Shown here piece after piece: positions 11,706-23,700 of a DNA stretch of 64,000 nt; positions within the stretch are counted from its first letter, which is position 1, and each line of letters starts with the position of its first letter. The notes beneath the pieces are model-generated. The model saw nothing but the letters and a program-made list of their open reading frames with translations, made no database searches and had not been told where the DNA came from. The translations under genes were made by a program, and so were the position numbers. Source of the DNA: Myoxocephalus aenaeus (lineage: Eukaryota; Chordata; Actinopteri; Perciformes; Cottidae); the NCBI GenBank assembly GCA_038501785.1, contig JBAMJR010000089.1, positions 1,170,001 through 1,234,000 on the forward strand, read 5' to 3'.

Positions 11706-13567
11706 CTGTAGAAAGGAATTACAATATTCATCAATGAGAGATAGTTGAGAATCCAAATTAATCTAATCAGGTCAAGCCATATTCCTCCTTATAGTGTTTT
11801 CAGAACTAGATCTAAGTTTACAGAGCAATACGGAGAGAGAACATCTCACACTTTAACATTATAAAAATTATGTTTGCTGCATATATTCAAAATGTGGCCT
11901 TTTATCTTGACACATTGACACGAATATACCTTTCTTCAGGTTTTCAACACTATTAAAAGCCTCCCTTACTATTTTGAAAAAGCATGTGAAGAAATAGAAG
12001 CAACATGTGCATCTCACTGTTCCTGTTGGTTGGACAGCATAAAAAGAGGTTTATTTAAAAATTATGTGGGTAAAAGCCCACGGTTGATTGCTCAACCCCG
12101 TCACTACATTTAGCCGTATGAGAAAGAGATGATGTTCACTGCACATGCACTTCCTGCCAGGTCTGCACATAGGAGCAAGTGTAAAAGCGCTTTCAACACC
12201 AACAGCCAGTGAGGCTCCCAACACTTGTAGCCAAAGTTTGAAAATGATTTAGGAAATATAAGATACAGATCCGCTTTAGAAACACTTTTTATTGAACTAA
12301 TAATAACTAAATTCCCAGAGCATGACTACTTTTACAATTTATATTACAAGTGTAACCGTAATTAGAATACAACCTGCGTAGTTACATAGAACAGTTCAAA
12401 AAGAAAAATCATATAGAGAGCTGCCACTACTCTTACATCACATTCAGAGAGGAAAATACAGCAATAACAAACTTTCTCACACGCTCAAAATGAAATTGAA
12501 AAGCGCATGTCTAAACATTACAATAAATGCCAACATACTTTTTGTGTTTTATAGTTTGTTGGACGATTACACTACGGTTAAGTAAAGATGAAATGATCTG
12601 ACCTGCTTTTTGCTCAGCACCTGGAGGAGACTGCAATCGCAGTAGGAGATTCCACACTCCGCCACTGGACTTTCTCTGAATATGGAATATACTGTGCGCA
12701 ACGTCACTACGGTGAAGTTGGAGAAGTCCCTTAAAGGAACAGAAACATATTTTGAACAAGGTTGAGCAACAAAGACCAAAGCATGTTCACACAGTAGAGC
12801 AGCAACACCAACGATTTAGATTACTCCTCCTCACCGGTTCCATGATCATAACACAAATCCTTCTTCACTGAACCTTAACAAGTAGAATCTATAACACTGT
12901 ACGTTTATGAGTGATACAAAGACCTGATTATGGCTTCTGTATCGATTTAGGCGGTCGCATGGTTCCTGACCATTTAAGGAGCTATCACTCCATCTTGTGG
13001 CCAAATTAGAACACTACTTTTCATTCAAACTTTTATCGCCCTGTTCAATAAAATAAGACTTTACACACATTTTAAAAGGCCCTAAGCACTTACCTACTGT
13101 AGCTATTTTAACACATTTTAGTTTAGTATCTGGGTGGGTTGCATCTCTCTTGTTCCTGTTGAGTTTATTGTCTTAAGTTGCTTTGGACAAGAGAATCTGC
13201 CAAATCAGAGCAATGTAAAAATGTAACTTACAAAAAAACGTTTTACTACAACTAGGCCCAAACTTTAGGCATCATTTTAAGCAAAGAATAAATCAACTGA
13301 GGAACTCATGGCAAAAAACTGCCTTAAAATAACTAAATGACATCACACTATCTGAAATATTGAGTATTGGATAATGGGACATTTCCCATAGACCTAAATT
13401 GGGAAAAAGGTGTCTCTGAATCAGTGGATTCTATTACTTTTCAGTAAATCAACTTCCCAGTGGAAATGCATGAATAGCCCTTTAAAAAAATCATTAGGTC
13501 CTAAAAGTTGTCAAAGACACTAATAGCTGTTTGTGTGTATGAGGCAGAGGCTGAGGCTGGACTGAGG
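11706..13567. other. Region upstream of ikzf3 coding exons
   Basis: Presumably the first ikzf3 intron and/or upstream regulatory DNA. No exon with good splice sites was recognised. Confidence 0.45.
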
Positions 13568-13575
13568 GCTGGGAG
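13568..13575. repeat. Left 8-bp target-site duplication of the hAT element
   Basis: GCTGGGAG, repeated exactly at 15173-15180 immediately after the element's right end. Confidence 0.85.
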
Positions 13576-14310
13576 CAATGTTCCCTCTAATTTTTTCCGG
13601 CACTGAGCAATTTCTTTTATTTCTGAGCGCACATTTCAGCACTGTGAGCAATTCGCAACCACGCGACCTGCCGAAAATGACCACAAGCCTGCGTTAGCCA
13701 TAGGGGATTCAAAGAGATGACAGCAAATGCATCAATATGTATACAAGGTTGATATTTATTCAATATCCTTTATAATGGCTGGACTTTGGGAACATTTTAA
13801 TGATGGTGTTTTACCAGTCAGTTTAGTTGAACTTAAAGGATCTTTGTTGAACTTCAATAAGGGGAGGTTATGACTGGTTCACTGGTTATGACTGATAATG
13901 ATATATATAAAAAAATAAAAGTATCAAAGGTGTTTAGTCATTTCTCAGCAGGTACAACATTTAAGTGGAACTTCATTGAAAGAAAAATGCTAATGCAGTG
14001 CTTAACAATAATTATAGGCCTATTAAATTGACATGGTGTCATTTTTCCTAAAGGTAGCCTATATACACAATGTAATAACTGGAGTGGTTTGCAACAAACT
14101 AGGCTACAAAACATGTCATTTGAATGTCATTGAGGGAGATAGGCCTATCTGGCTATGTGGCTCATCTTGTCTGCAGGCCTATGGAAGACACATGTCTCTG
14201 AAGAACAGCATCTGAAAAACAGGTTAACCAAAAGAGAAACACGTTTTCCCACGAGCGAACTCTCCTTTCGCTTTTGCCTCCGAGCAGAATTTGCTTTCTT
14301 CATATTTAAA

Positions 14311-14664
14311 TAGGGTGACCAGACGTCCTCTTTTTCCCGGACATGTCCTCTTTTTGAGACCTAAAAAAAGCGTCCGGCATGGATTCCAAAAACGTCCGGG
14401 ATTTTGCTACGTTCGGGAAAATAGTTATTACCCCCTTACAAGTTTTGGAAATGGTACGTCCGGGATTTTGCTACGTTCGGGAAAATAGTTATTACCCCCT
14501 TACAAGTTTTGGAAATGGTATCTCCCTCACGGTCCACCTTCTTGCGCAAGCTCTGACTGTAGAGAGAACTGTCATTGGTCGACCGATCTCAACGTAAATG
14601 TAAGTTCACGGCATGCTACACTACTGCTACCCCCCCCCCCACAAACTCAAATCTGGTCACCCTA
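14311..14664. mobile_element. Nested MITE-like element with perfect 13-bp inverted repeats
   Basis: It begins TAGGGTGACCAGA and ends TCTGGTCACCCTA, a perfect 13-bp terminal inverted repeat. The word ATTTAAA occurs directly on both sides (14304-14310 and 14665-14671), a possible 7-bp target duplication; because the site is AT-rich and palindromic, a TA duplication is also possible. The 354-bp interior has no transposase. A 64-bp unit is duplicated head to tail at 14393-14520. A related end sequence recurs at 53386. Confidence 0.8.
14393..14520. repeat. Two identical 64-bp tandem units inside the MITE
   Basis: The unit at 14393-14456 starts CGTCCGGGATTTTGC and is repeated without change at 14457-14520. 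Perfect identity suggests a recent duplication or gene conversion. Confidence 0.93.
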
Positions 14665-15172
14665 ATTTAAATATGTCTGAAAGTTTCATCCTACCTGTGT
14701 CAGTTTGGACTATTTCATCTAGCCACTCATGTTTAAACGTTAGGCAGACCTTTTTCTGGGGCACCTGCTCTGCCTTTCTTTTCACCATGGTATCTATAAC
14801 TGCTGGAGCAGGGCCCACCAAGAGTAGCCTAAACAGCGGCGGCCCTAGCTCATGTGGCGCTCTAGGCGAGCTTCACTCCTGGCGCCCGGAGGAGGACAGC
14901 GGGGGTGGGGGGTGCCTACGGAGGCAGAGCGCTAGCGGATGTACAGAGAGCGCATGTCGAGAAACGGGACGCTGATTGGCCAAGAAGACTCGACACGTCA
15001 CATCAAAGATCTTCTATTGTGGAGATGGCTCACTCCTATCTCAGAAACACTGGCGCAAAAAAGATTTTTAACCCCTGAAAAAAAATCGTTTGCGCGGTCT
15101 GAAAAATCTATTGCGCGGCCACTTCGACTGGCCTGCGCGGCCGCGCACGCGCGCAGCTTAGAGGGAACACTG

Positions 15173-15180
15173 GCTGGGAG
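15173..15180. repeat. Right 8-bp target-site duplication of the hAT element
   Basis: GCTGGGAG, identical to the word immediately left of the element at 13568-13575. Confidence 0.85.
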
Positions 15181-15772
15181 TCAAGGTTAAAGGAAACGCA
15201 AGTAAGCTTTCGCTGTGGGCCGATGGATGCGGAGCTTCACCGGAAGATCCGGATAATTTTATACTCAAGCGCAAGTGCCAGGCTTTGAAGCAAATTGAAC
15301 ATAGTGGTTAAACCGTCAAATTCCAACTTCCAGGTCAAATCCTTGCATGTAGCCGTGTGTGTGCTTGCACTTAATCTATGGGCCCCAAAATACAGAAGAT
15401 TGCAAAAAGATCCGGATATTTTCCTCTGAATTCGATACAAGGAAGTCAAACTTTTTTTGCTTCATGCACCACTGTGTAACTTTCAAAATATGCACTCTCC
15501 ATCTCTCTTTCCCCTCATTCCATGTCATCTCTCTATACTTTGGCAATCTTATACAGGCAAAAACAAAAAAGGCAGAACATCTATCTTATTTCTATTAGTC
15601 TGTTACAGCAATTTACAATCTACAAACTGCAGACACACTCAAATACAGCTCATTGGCACACATCAAACACCAACAGAACAGCATCGCTAAGCTCTGAGTA
15701 ACCATCCTGAATGCACCAGACTACATTTCATTGTGCAATTTTGTGTTGTAAAATGACAATGATAAATCCTTG

Positions 15773-15773
<1 letters not shown>

Positions 15774-15851
<78 letters not shown>
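15774..15851. repeat. (CA)n microsatellite
   Basis: About 78 bp of uninterrupted CA repeat in the interval between ikzf3 and igfbp4. Confidence 0.97.
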
Positions 15852-15856
<5 letters not shown>

Positions 15857-16762
15857 ACACCTCATAAATGACACATAATGAAACTGCTGGCTCTCCTTTG
15901 AGCTCCAGGACCAGAGTGCAGCTCCTCTAACAACCAACTGTTTTGGTACATTGTTATTACAGTCTGTCAAGCTATTTACTTCATGTTGGCCAGATGTAGT
16001 TTTTCTTTCAAATATTTGACTTGCAATGCAGAAAGTGGCTGAATCACAGTGAGGATTTAACTAATTTACCAAGCAGGGAGGGATGAGGAATCTGGGTGCA
16101 GTGTAATTAACAAACACCCACTGCAGCACCCACCTGAGTGGTGAACAGCCTTGTAAGGCTTGGCTGCGGCCCATGGTCCACCTATGGCAACCAGCTACCA
16201 GACGGAAGAAAAAAGCTGAAAGAAAGCACACTCACAAAGGCATTACAATACATGCTGGGTTTCCATGGCAAAACGGAGGCAAAGGAACGTCGTCCAATGA
16301 AAGCCATGATTCAAAACCTTAAAAGCTGGGTGTAGGGGGCATATCTGCACACACGGGCAAACAAGAACAAAGTAACACACTCATTTACAGACTCTTTCAT
16401 GATCGGAAACACACACATATCTAATAAACTGGCCCGGTTTGCAGCGTTGTTAAAACTTATCCTGCGATCCCACTGGTTGGAGGCTTTTTTAGGACCGGTG
16501 GGGGCAGGGCGGCAATGAGGAGGGGGGGGGTTAGACTGTCCGTTTGCCTTTTATAGCGGCCCCTTCCAGTTAGTAGCAAGAGAGAGAGAGAGAGATCTGG
16601 GGGAGGACATGATGAGGGGGGGGGGGGCAACAGCAAAGACTGGACTGACCGCTGGACAAACACGTATGCAAACAAACAGATAAAAACACACTGAGACCTT
16701 GTTGAGGGAGCAGACATGAGGCTGCTTTGTTGTTTGAACAATGTTTTGACCCCAGAGGCATG

Positions 16763-16763
<1 letters not shown>

Positions 16764-16796
<33 letters not shown>
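16764..16796. repeat. (TG)n microsatellite
   Basis: Short TG tract upstream of igfbp4, ending in mixed TG/CG dinucleotides. Confidence 0.9.
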
Positions 16797-16797
<1 letters not shown>

Positions 16798-17222
16798 TGT
16801 GTACGTGTGTTGGGCATTGGGGGTCAATTAAAGTGGAACACCTCGATGTGTTCTCTATTTTTTATAGTTTCTATGGATCCAATTGTTTCATCAAATCAAT
16901 ACATCCGAGTAATTGTGGCAAGAAATAAGTCAGACGTGTATGATTGACGAGAACAATAATAGGAGGGGGTGGGGAGAGAAAAGACTGAGTGTAATCAGTG
17001 TGTGAACAAGTGAGCGGGCGATTCAGCTGTTTTGTTTCTCTACGTGCACTCAGGATTGAGAAAGGACAAGTGAGGGAGTGTGTATATACGCTTATGTGTC
17101 TGAGTAAGAGAGCTAGAGAGTAAGACAGAGGGAGACAGAGGGAGAGAGCTTTAGTGTGGCTTTTCTCTGCTGTGCTTTTCAGCTCCTCTCTCACTGGAGA
17201 AAGAGGCGTGTCCACGGACCAG

Positions 17223-17229
17223 TATAAAG
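17223..17229 (+). promoter_or_regulatory. igfbp4: TATA box of igfbp4
   Basis: TATAAAG lies about 575 bp ahead of the igfbp4 start codon. Transcription would begin near 17250-17260 and give a 5' UTR of about 540 nt without an intron. The sequence downstream shows no acceptor before the ATG, which agrees with this. Confidence 0.55.
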
Positions 17230-17799
17230 TCCAAGGAGATCCACTCGTGTTGAGCCATTCTCAGGAGCGAGTGCTTTACACTGCACACCGGCAAGAGGAG
17301 GAAACTGCAGCTGTTACTTAAAACGCTGCCTTTTGATGACCTGCTTTGAATTTGGACACTTGTAGAAAAGATTTTTGGTGTTTCATGAGAGGGCGGGCGA
17401 GCCTCTGGACTCAAACTCGAAGAGAGGGCAAGACACACCTGAACACAGTGGTGGATATCCTTCCAGCAACTGTTCATTCTAACATAACAAAAACTAGTTC
17501 TTATCACCACTACATTCGCCAGCCGAGCAGATCAACAGCAGGCTCCAATTTCTGCGCTGTGAAATTGAATCAGCGGAACAGAGAGGCAATACAGCAGAGG
17601 CATTGTATCTCTGCAATTGAAACACTAACCAGCTGAAAATATCAAAGACTATCCTGGACAAACCTCAACCCTCCCTTGTAGGTCTAAAATCTGCTGTTGA
17701 AGCAGAAAGTGATCAAAAGCTGCACAACACTCAGAGGAGAGGCAAGCAGAGAGGAGCATATACGAGGGTGAAGGATTGCGTGCAGGTGCCGGGGCTGCC

Positions 17800-20700
17800 A
17801 TGGTGCGTGGAGGTGGCGTGGCGGTAGCTCCGTCCTACTGGGGCCTTTGGGCATTTGGCGCCCTGTCCCTGGTGGCACTGTGCTTGTCGGACCAAGCCAT
17901 CCGTTGCCCGGTGTGCTCCGAGGAAAGGTTAGCCAGCTGTCGCCTGCCGGATGGCTGTGAGGAGACCGTGCGGGAGGCCGGCTGTGGCTGCTGCCCCACC
18001 TGCGCCCTGCCAAAAGCGGCGCACTGTGGTGTCTACTCGCCCCGATGTGGAACGGGCCTCCGCTGCTACCCGCCGCGTGGCGTGGAGAGGCCACTGCACT
18101 CACTGATGCACGGCCAGGGGGTGTGCACTGATGAGAGAGAGGTGGAGGAGAACTCAGGTGAGAGCCAAGGGGTCAGAGTCTGTGTGAACTTTTTTTACAG
18201 TGGACACTCCTTCTTCCTTTTAGTTATTGTCAATTCAAATTAGGCTCACAGCACCAATGCATTTACACTACTAATCTGCAGATGTGTATGTCAAGATGCT
18301 CTCATAGTATGCTAACCAGGTCTCTCCAAACCTGGACTTGCGTCTCTGTCTCCCTCTCGCTCTGTGGACCCGTGCAGAGCACAATATTTTCTGTCTCCAC
18401 TCCCTGGGCCTTACCTTAGCCGGGCAGGGTCAGAGTTGGGGGTTGGGGTGACAATGTTCTGCTTGTTTACCCTAATCTCGGCTAAGCCCTGAACCAGAGG
18501 GTGGACACACACCCGCTCCTCACGCATGGCCTGATGGGAGAGCACACACAGTCCCTCTGCTGTCTTGCGGCCGCTCGCTGTGAAAGGGGCCCTGATGTAA
18601 GACGCAGAGCAGGCTTCAGAGAGGAGCGCGTTGTGGTGATAGCTGAGGTGGGCGTGTGTGCATACTAGTGTGCATGAGGACTCATTCTACTGTATGTGTC
18701 TTCTGCATGTGTCTGCACTGTTTATGACTGTGCGGTGTGCAAGTTAGTTACCTGTTTTAGTGAGGGAACCATGCATTTGGTTAATGCAGATATAGTCACA
18801 CTAAAAATGTCCTTTCCCAGCAACCCTTGGGTGTGCAGTTATCTCATCATGCCAATGTTAAACTGAGATCCTGCAGGTAGTCGTGTAGTGCAGGCAGTGA
18901 AATGAAATGCATTGTGGTGGTACTGGAAATGTGAGAGTCTGAGTGTGTGTGTGGGGAAGTGAACATGTGTGTGTGTTTGTAATGGGAGGAGGTAATAAAA
19001 GCTGCTGTATGAAATGACTGTAATGGAGTGTGGCCAGCCTGGGGCTATTAGAGCTCTCAGTAATTCACTTGGTGCTCTTTCATGGACGCCCCCATTCCTC
19101 CTCCTGCTGCTACAGACGTCTTACTCTTCTTCTACTGCTGATGTCTCTATCACACTGTTTTGGTGTGGCTTCTTATTCTCCTCTTTATTGTTGCATTCCT
19201 CTTGCAAATAAGCAAGTCTGTTTCCACTTTCACACAGTGTGATGTCTACAGTGGATGTCTTATCTGCAGATCCAGTTCCAGTTCACTGCTTTGACATTAA
19301 CTTATTTCTACTGATGAAACACTCTACTGTTTATCTTCCTCATCTCTCCACAAAGGGAGTGGTGTTGATTTCCATTATGCCATATGAGACAATTGTTACG
19401 TGTCGCAGACAAGGTGGTTCTTGCATTTATTCCTGATTATCAACTAACAGGCCCACTGAGCCCAGGCTCCCAGATAGTTACTGGTTATGGCAGTGGGCTA
19501 CCGGCTAGTGCCAGAACACCAAAGATTGGATGAACTTAGCCAATCTAAAACTCCCAGGACTCTCATCTTCATTGTAGCATCTGTTCCCTCCCCCCGCCCA
19601 ACCCCAATAAGCCTTCGAGCGCATCGCCCACCACGTCCAGCTCCTTCATGAGGATGAGCTCATCGGCACTCTTGCTGCCAGAGCTGAAATGAGAGCCTTC
19701 TGCTTTCTGTGCAGGGCCAGCATAGGTTAGGCCGGCACATAGCATGACTAAATGGAATCAGAAAGAAGAGGAAAGCTGTTCACATCATGATAAAAACAAA
19801 GGGCTGTCTCAGCTTGGCCCATCTCTGTCCATCCATACCAGTTTATTAATTATTTCTGCTTTGTGATGCTGCCTGGTCCGATCAGATGGCCCAGAATTTG
19901 GGAAAGTCTCAGGTCCCATCTCAGGGGATGGATGGCAGTAGATGGACGATTTTTGGAAAGTTCATAAGTTTTGTTTTTGGTGTTCTGTAATCTGAGTGCT
20001 GAGTTCTGTTTATCTCCACACTCCTTCTCACCCCTGGAGTCTGTCATAACAAAGCGGGGAAGGTGCTGCCCATTACATCTCTCTGTAAATCATTTTTTCT
20101 GGGCACAGAACTGCTGTATAAGAATGTTCTGTGTAAACCATAGCAGCAGAGAGACAATCAGAAAGGCGTGGGGGAGAGGCGAGGAGCAGCTTCAGTCACA
20201 AGCAGGAGATTTCCTTTGTGGCGCATTCACCGTACTTATGCATTATTAAACAAGGGGGTGCATCTCCTGAATACATGTCTGACGCTGCCCCACTCCTAGC
20301 AACAGTGAACATGCTAGATAAAAATAGAAGAGGGTTTGGAAAATCCTAGTGAATTCATGATAAAATGGGCCGTAGGATCTCAGCAAACCATTAAAAGGGA
20401 TTTAGGGTGTTTGGGTTAATAGTTACAGCTCTGCATTGATATAATGCAACATAACTTTTGTATCACAAATATTTCTGCTGCATTATGTTTGCTACTTTAT
20501 TTTAGGCTGACTTTCTGCTGAGTACCAATGAAAGAAGTAGCAAAGTAGTGGCAAAAGTTATGATCAACAATGTATCAACCAAAAAGCTAATCTTGAACCG
20601 ACTTTCCATAGCAACAACATGCATTACCCTGCATCTTATCACAAGGTCTGAGACAGGCTTCAGTGCATCTTAATGTCCCATTCTTAGAAACCCTCTCCAT

Positions 20701-23700
20701 CTCAATACTTGGAATAAATCATCATGCGTGTGCTGGCATCTGTCACTGCATTCCGGCAGAGTCTGCTCTGGTGTCGTATTCAAATGCTTCCCTCTGACAG
20801 TGAAACAGATATTATTTACAAACCGATACAGATGTCAGATATAAAAAGTCTTACACCTACAGGCACCAAAGGAGTTGCATGAATGAAGCTGTCGACGGAG
20901 CCAGACTCTGTCCAACTACGCCCCGGTTTATTGTGACGCACACAGGTCTTTATGAAAGCAGCATGCTAACCTAGATTTTCCTTTCTCCTACGATCAAGGT
21001 CTCCTCACTACGTTTTGAGAGTTGTTCTTAAGATGTGGACATATTTTCCGAATGCTACATGAAGATTTGCCCCAAACTTCTTTCAGCAGATGTCCCTTAA
21101 TGTTGTGTATTTGCTTTCTTTGGGGTGTGCAGCACATTTGTACAGCTGGGGCTCTCGTGCAGGATTAACTGTGATTAGCCCCCTTCTCGTGTTGGGGCTG
21201 AGAGATGCATAAACAACCTAACATTGCCATGAAACATGCCTAATGACAGATACTACTCATAAACTGAGATTTCAGACATGAACCTATTAATTTGGCAATA
21301 CAAACAATGCAGTAATGTACAGTCAATATCTGGATTAATGGTGGTTTTTATTACCAATTCTATTTTCTGAGCAGTGGTCATTACTGTTAATTCATACCTT
21401 TCATAAAGATAAAATATTGTATTTGTTATGAATATTTCATGTAGAATACCCCTTCACTGGCCCGTAGAAACACTGTAGTGTTAATAATTTCCTCTCCTGG
21501 CACTTCCACTCAAGACCCTGATTCTGTGCATATATATTAAAACAAGAGCAATCCACTCAAAATTAAGTTAATGATGTAACTCAAAATAGATTGGCCTAAT
21601 TCACTGCAGCTGCAAGTTTCTCTCTATTCCAATATTTATTCATCACATGTAGAAGTAGTATACGTGCATCAACAAGCGATGAAGGCCAAGATTACCCCAC
21701 CTTGGTACAACAGAATTTACTCACAGATCTGCTCACAAATAAATCTAGAAAACAAGTAGTGAAGGACTTCTGCTTATGGAGTTTTGTCACATGACTATAA
21801 TACCTCAGTTCAGTTTATAGTGTTGGATAAGTGACACAGAGGTCTTTGAACATGTGTTTATTAAAATGATAAAATACGATTGCATCCTGAAACTATGAAT
21901 GTAGGAGAAACCTCAAACTGCACTCCAGTTTGAAAAAAGTGATTTATTTCCATCATGCAGTATAATATTTAATCAAAAACATTTTTGTCAAGATAAAGAA
22001 TATTTATTCTGTTGATGCTTCATCTGGAAGACTTTCTGCTCTCTCCTTTGTTCGTATTTAGTTTCTCTCTGATTGTGGATGTAAAAGACTGTGTTACAGA
22101 TGTAATCAAACAGGACGGCAACTGTTGCCGCTTTGCTCTCTTTTGATCCAAACTGTCTGTTTTATCATCAAATGAATGAGTAAGTGGCCAAAGCAGCATC
22201 AGACAGTGCGGTCGCAGCACCAGGTTTCCGTCACACAAAGGTTGTCTTTGTGATTCAGTGTTGATTTAAGTAGATTTAACATTTATTTCACATCTTTCCT
22301 TTGACAAATGACACTTTTCCAAAATTTTCATTGGCCTTCTTACAGCACATACTGGTAGTCTTTAACCGTGTTCTTACAACAGCACTGGACATAAACGCTG
22401 ATGATTAACTGATTCAAAGAAATCTCCTGCCTGGAAACCAGGATCCAGTGTTGACTGAAAAGAACAGTTTTTTGGGAGTAAGCCTAGGTGACTTTTGAGC
22501 TTGCTGCCAGAAACTGCAGAAAAGACACTTATCATTAGGTATTCCAAAACCTTTTGGAGTAGCCTCCCCAAAGAGTATTACTTTCCAGGAGATTAGTTGC
22601 TGTCAATATAGTATAATATATTCTAATTAGTATCAAGGAAAGTTACAACATGAAACACAAGGATTTTCTCTGAAATTCCTATTTTAAGCCACACCAGGCA
22701 AGTTGTGTTTTGTATTTTGTTAAAATCAGGGTAGTCCCTATGTCTGTAAAACCTAAATGAATAAGGCGGCAGAACAGAAATGACCCTGGCTGAGGCACAG
22801 ACCTCAGTAATGGAGTTGATGCCTGTGCAGTGAGCAGTGGCTCTCCATTGCCCTAAACAGTTGGGATGGATTAAATGCAGAAGACAAATAGATCAATATA
22901 AATTGTACTTAAGATCTCAGCAATACTGATTTCACCATTTGCTCTACAATTTAATTTCAGTTTCTTTTCTGACATGCTACGTGAACACAAGTTTAGACTA
23001 AAGTAATGCTTCACTGCCCTCTGAGGTTAAATGTTTTCAGTATGTTTGGTCTTAAAAGTGCGATGGCACAAGAGCTGCTTCACCTTGAACTTTTATTACA
23101 TTTGAACCTTCTATTTAGGTTTTCAATTGACGCTTTCGAAGCTTCTTTTCTCATGTTGACAATTTCATTCTAAATCAACATTAGAATGCTGCGTGGTATT
23201 TCTGCACAGTTGCAGATAAAGATTAGACTACACTTGTATTATATTATTAGTAATATACTATTTGTAGAATTAGATTCCAGTTATGGTTGCGTAGGATTGT
23301 TTCTGCTTTGTGTGAGCCAAACAGTTCCAATATACCTCCAGAGCGTTATAAAGTCCAAAAGTCATGTTTTTATTGAACGAAATATTCAGCTTCAATCCAT
23401 ATTTGTTGGTGTTTAGCCTTTCAAAGCCAACATTTTCACTGCGGTCAAAAAAGTTAACTCCCCCGCTTGCTGCACACAAAGGGAAGCCCTTTGTCTTAAC
23501 GGAGCGGCCTAGCAATCTAACAGCCGCATACATTGCATCTACATAACCACGATAACAAAAAAGGGCGACGACGTCAGAAATTATCTAGACATTGAAAGCT
23601 ATATTTGAAAACCTCAATAGAAACCTTGATTGTAAAAATGTCATTCTTTCTATGCCCTGTAACTCAGCAGCTTCTGTTTCAAACTTCAATGTAAAGGCTA

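Larger units (their letters stand above)
13576..15172. mobile_element. Non-autonomous hAT-type DNA transposon
   Basis: The left end reads CAATGTTCCCTCTAA and the right end, reverse-complemented, reads CAGTGTTCCCTCTAA, so the terminal inverted repeats match at 14 of 15 positions. The element is flanked on both sides by the identical 8-bp word GCTGGGAG (13568-13575 and 15173-15180), the target-site duplication length of the hAT superfamily. No intact transposase frame is visible in the 1.6 kb interior, so it must have been mobilised by another copy. A second element is inserted at 14311-14664. Confidence 0.88.
15181..17222. other. Region upstream of igfbp4
   Basis: Contains the (CA)n tract above, a run of 12 G at 16616-16627 next to a GA-rich tract (16580-16596), and a (TG)n tract at about 16764-16796. 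These low-complexity tracts sit 0.4-0.7 kb ahead of the igfbp4 TATA box. No exon was recognised; the ikzf3 5' non-coding exon and promoter could lie here. Confidence 0.5.

Noticed and set aside
14291..14597. Open frames through the MITE tandem repeat
   Set aside because: They are repeated noncoding transposon DNA; the peptide simply repeats with the 64-bp unit.
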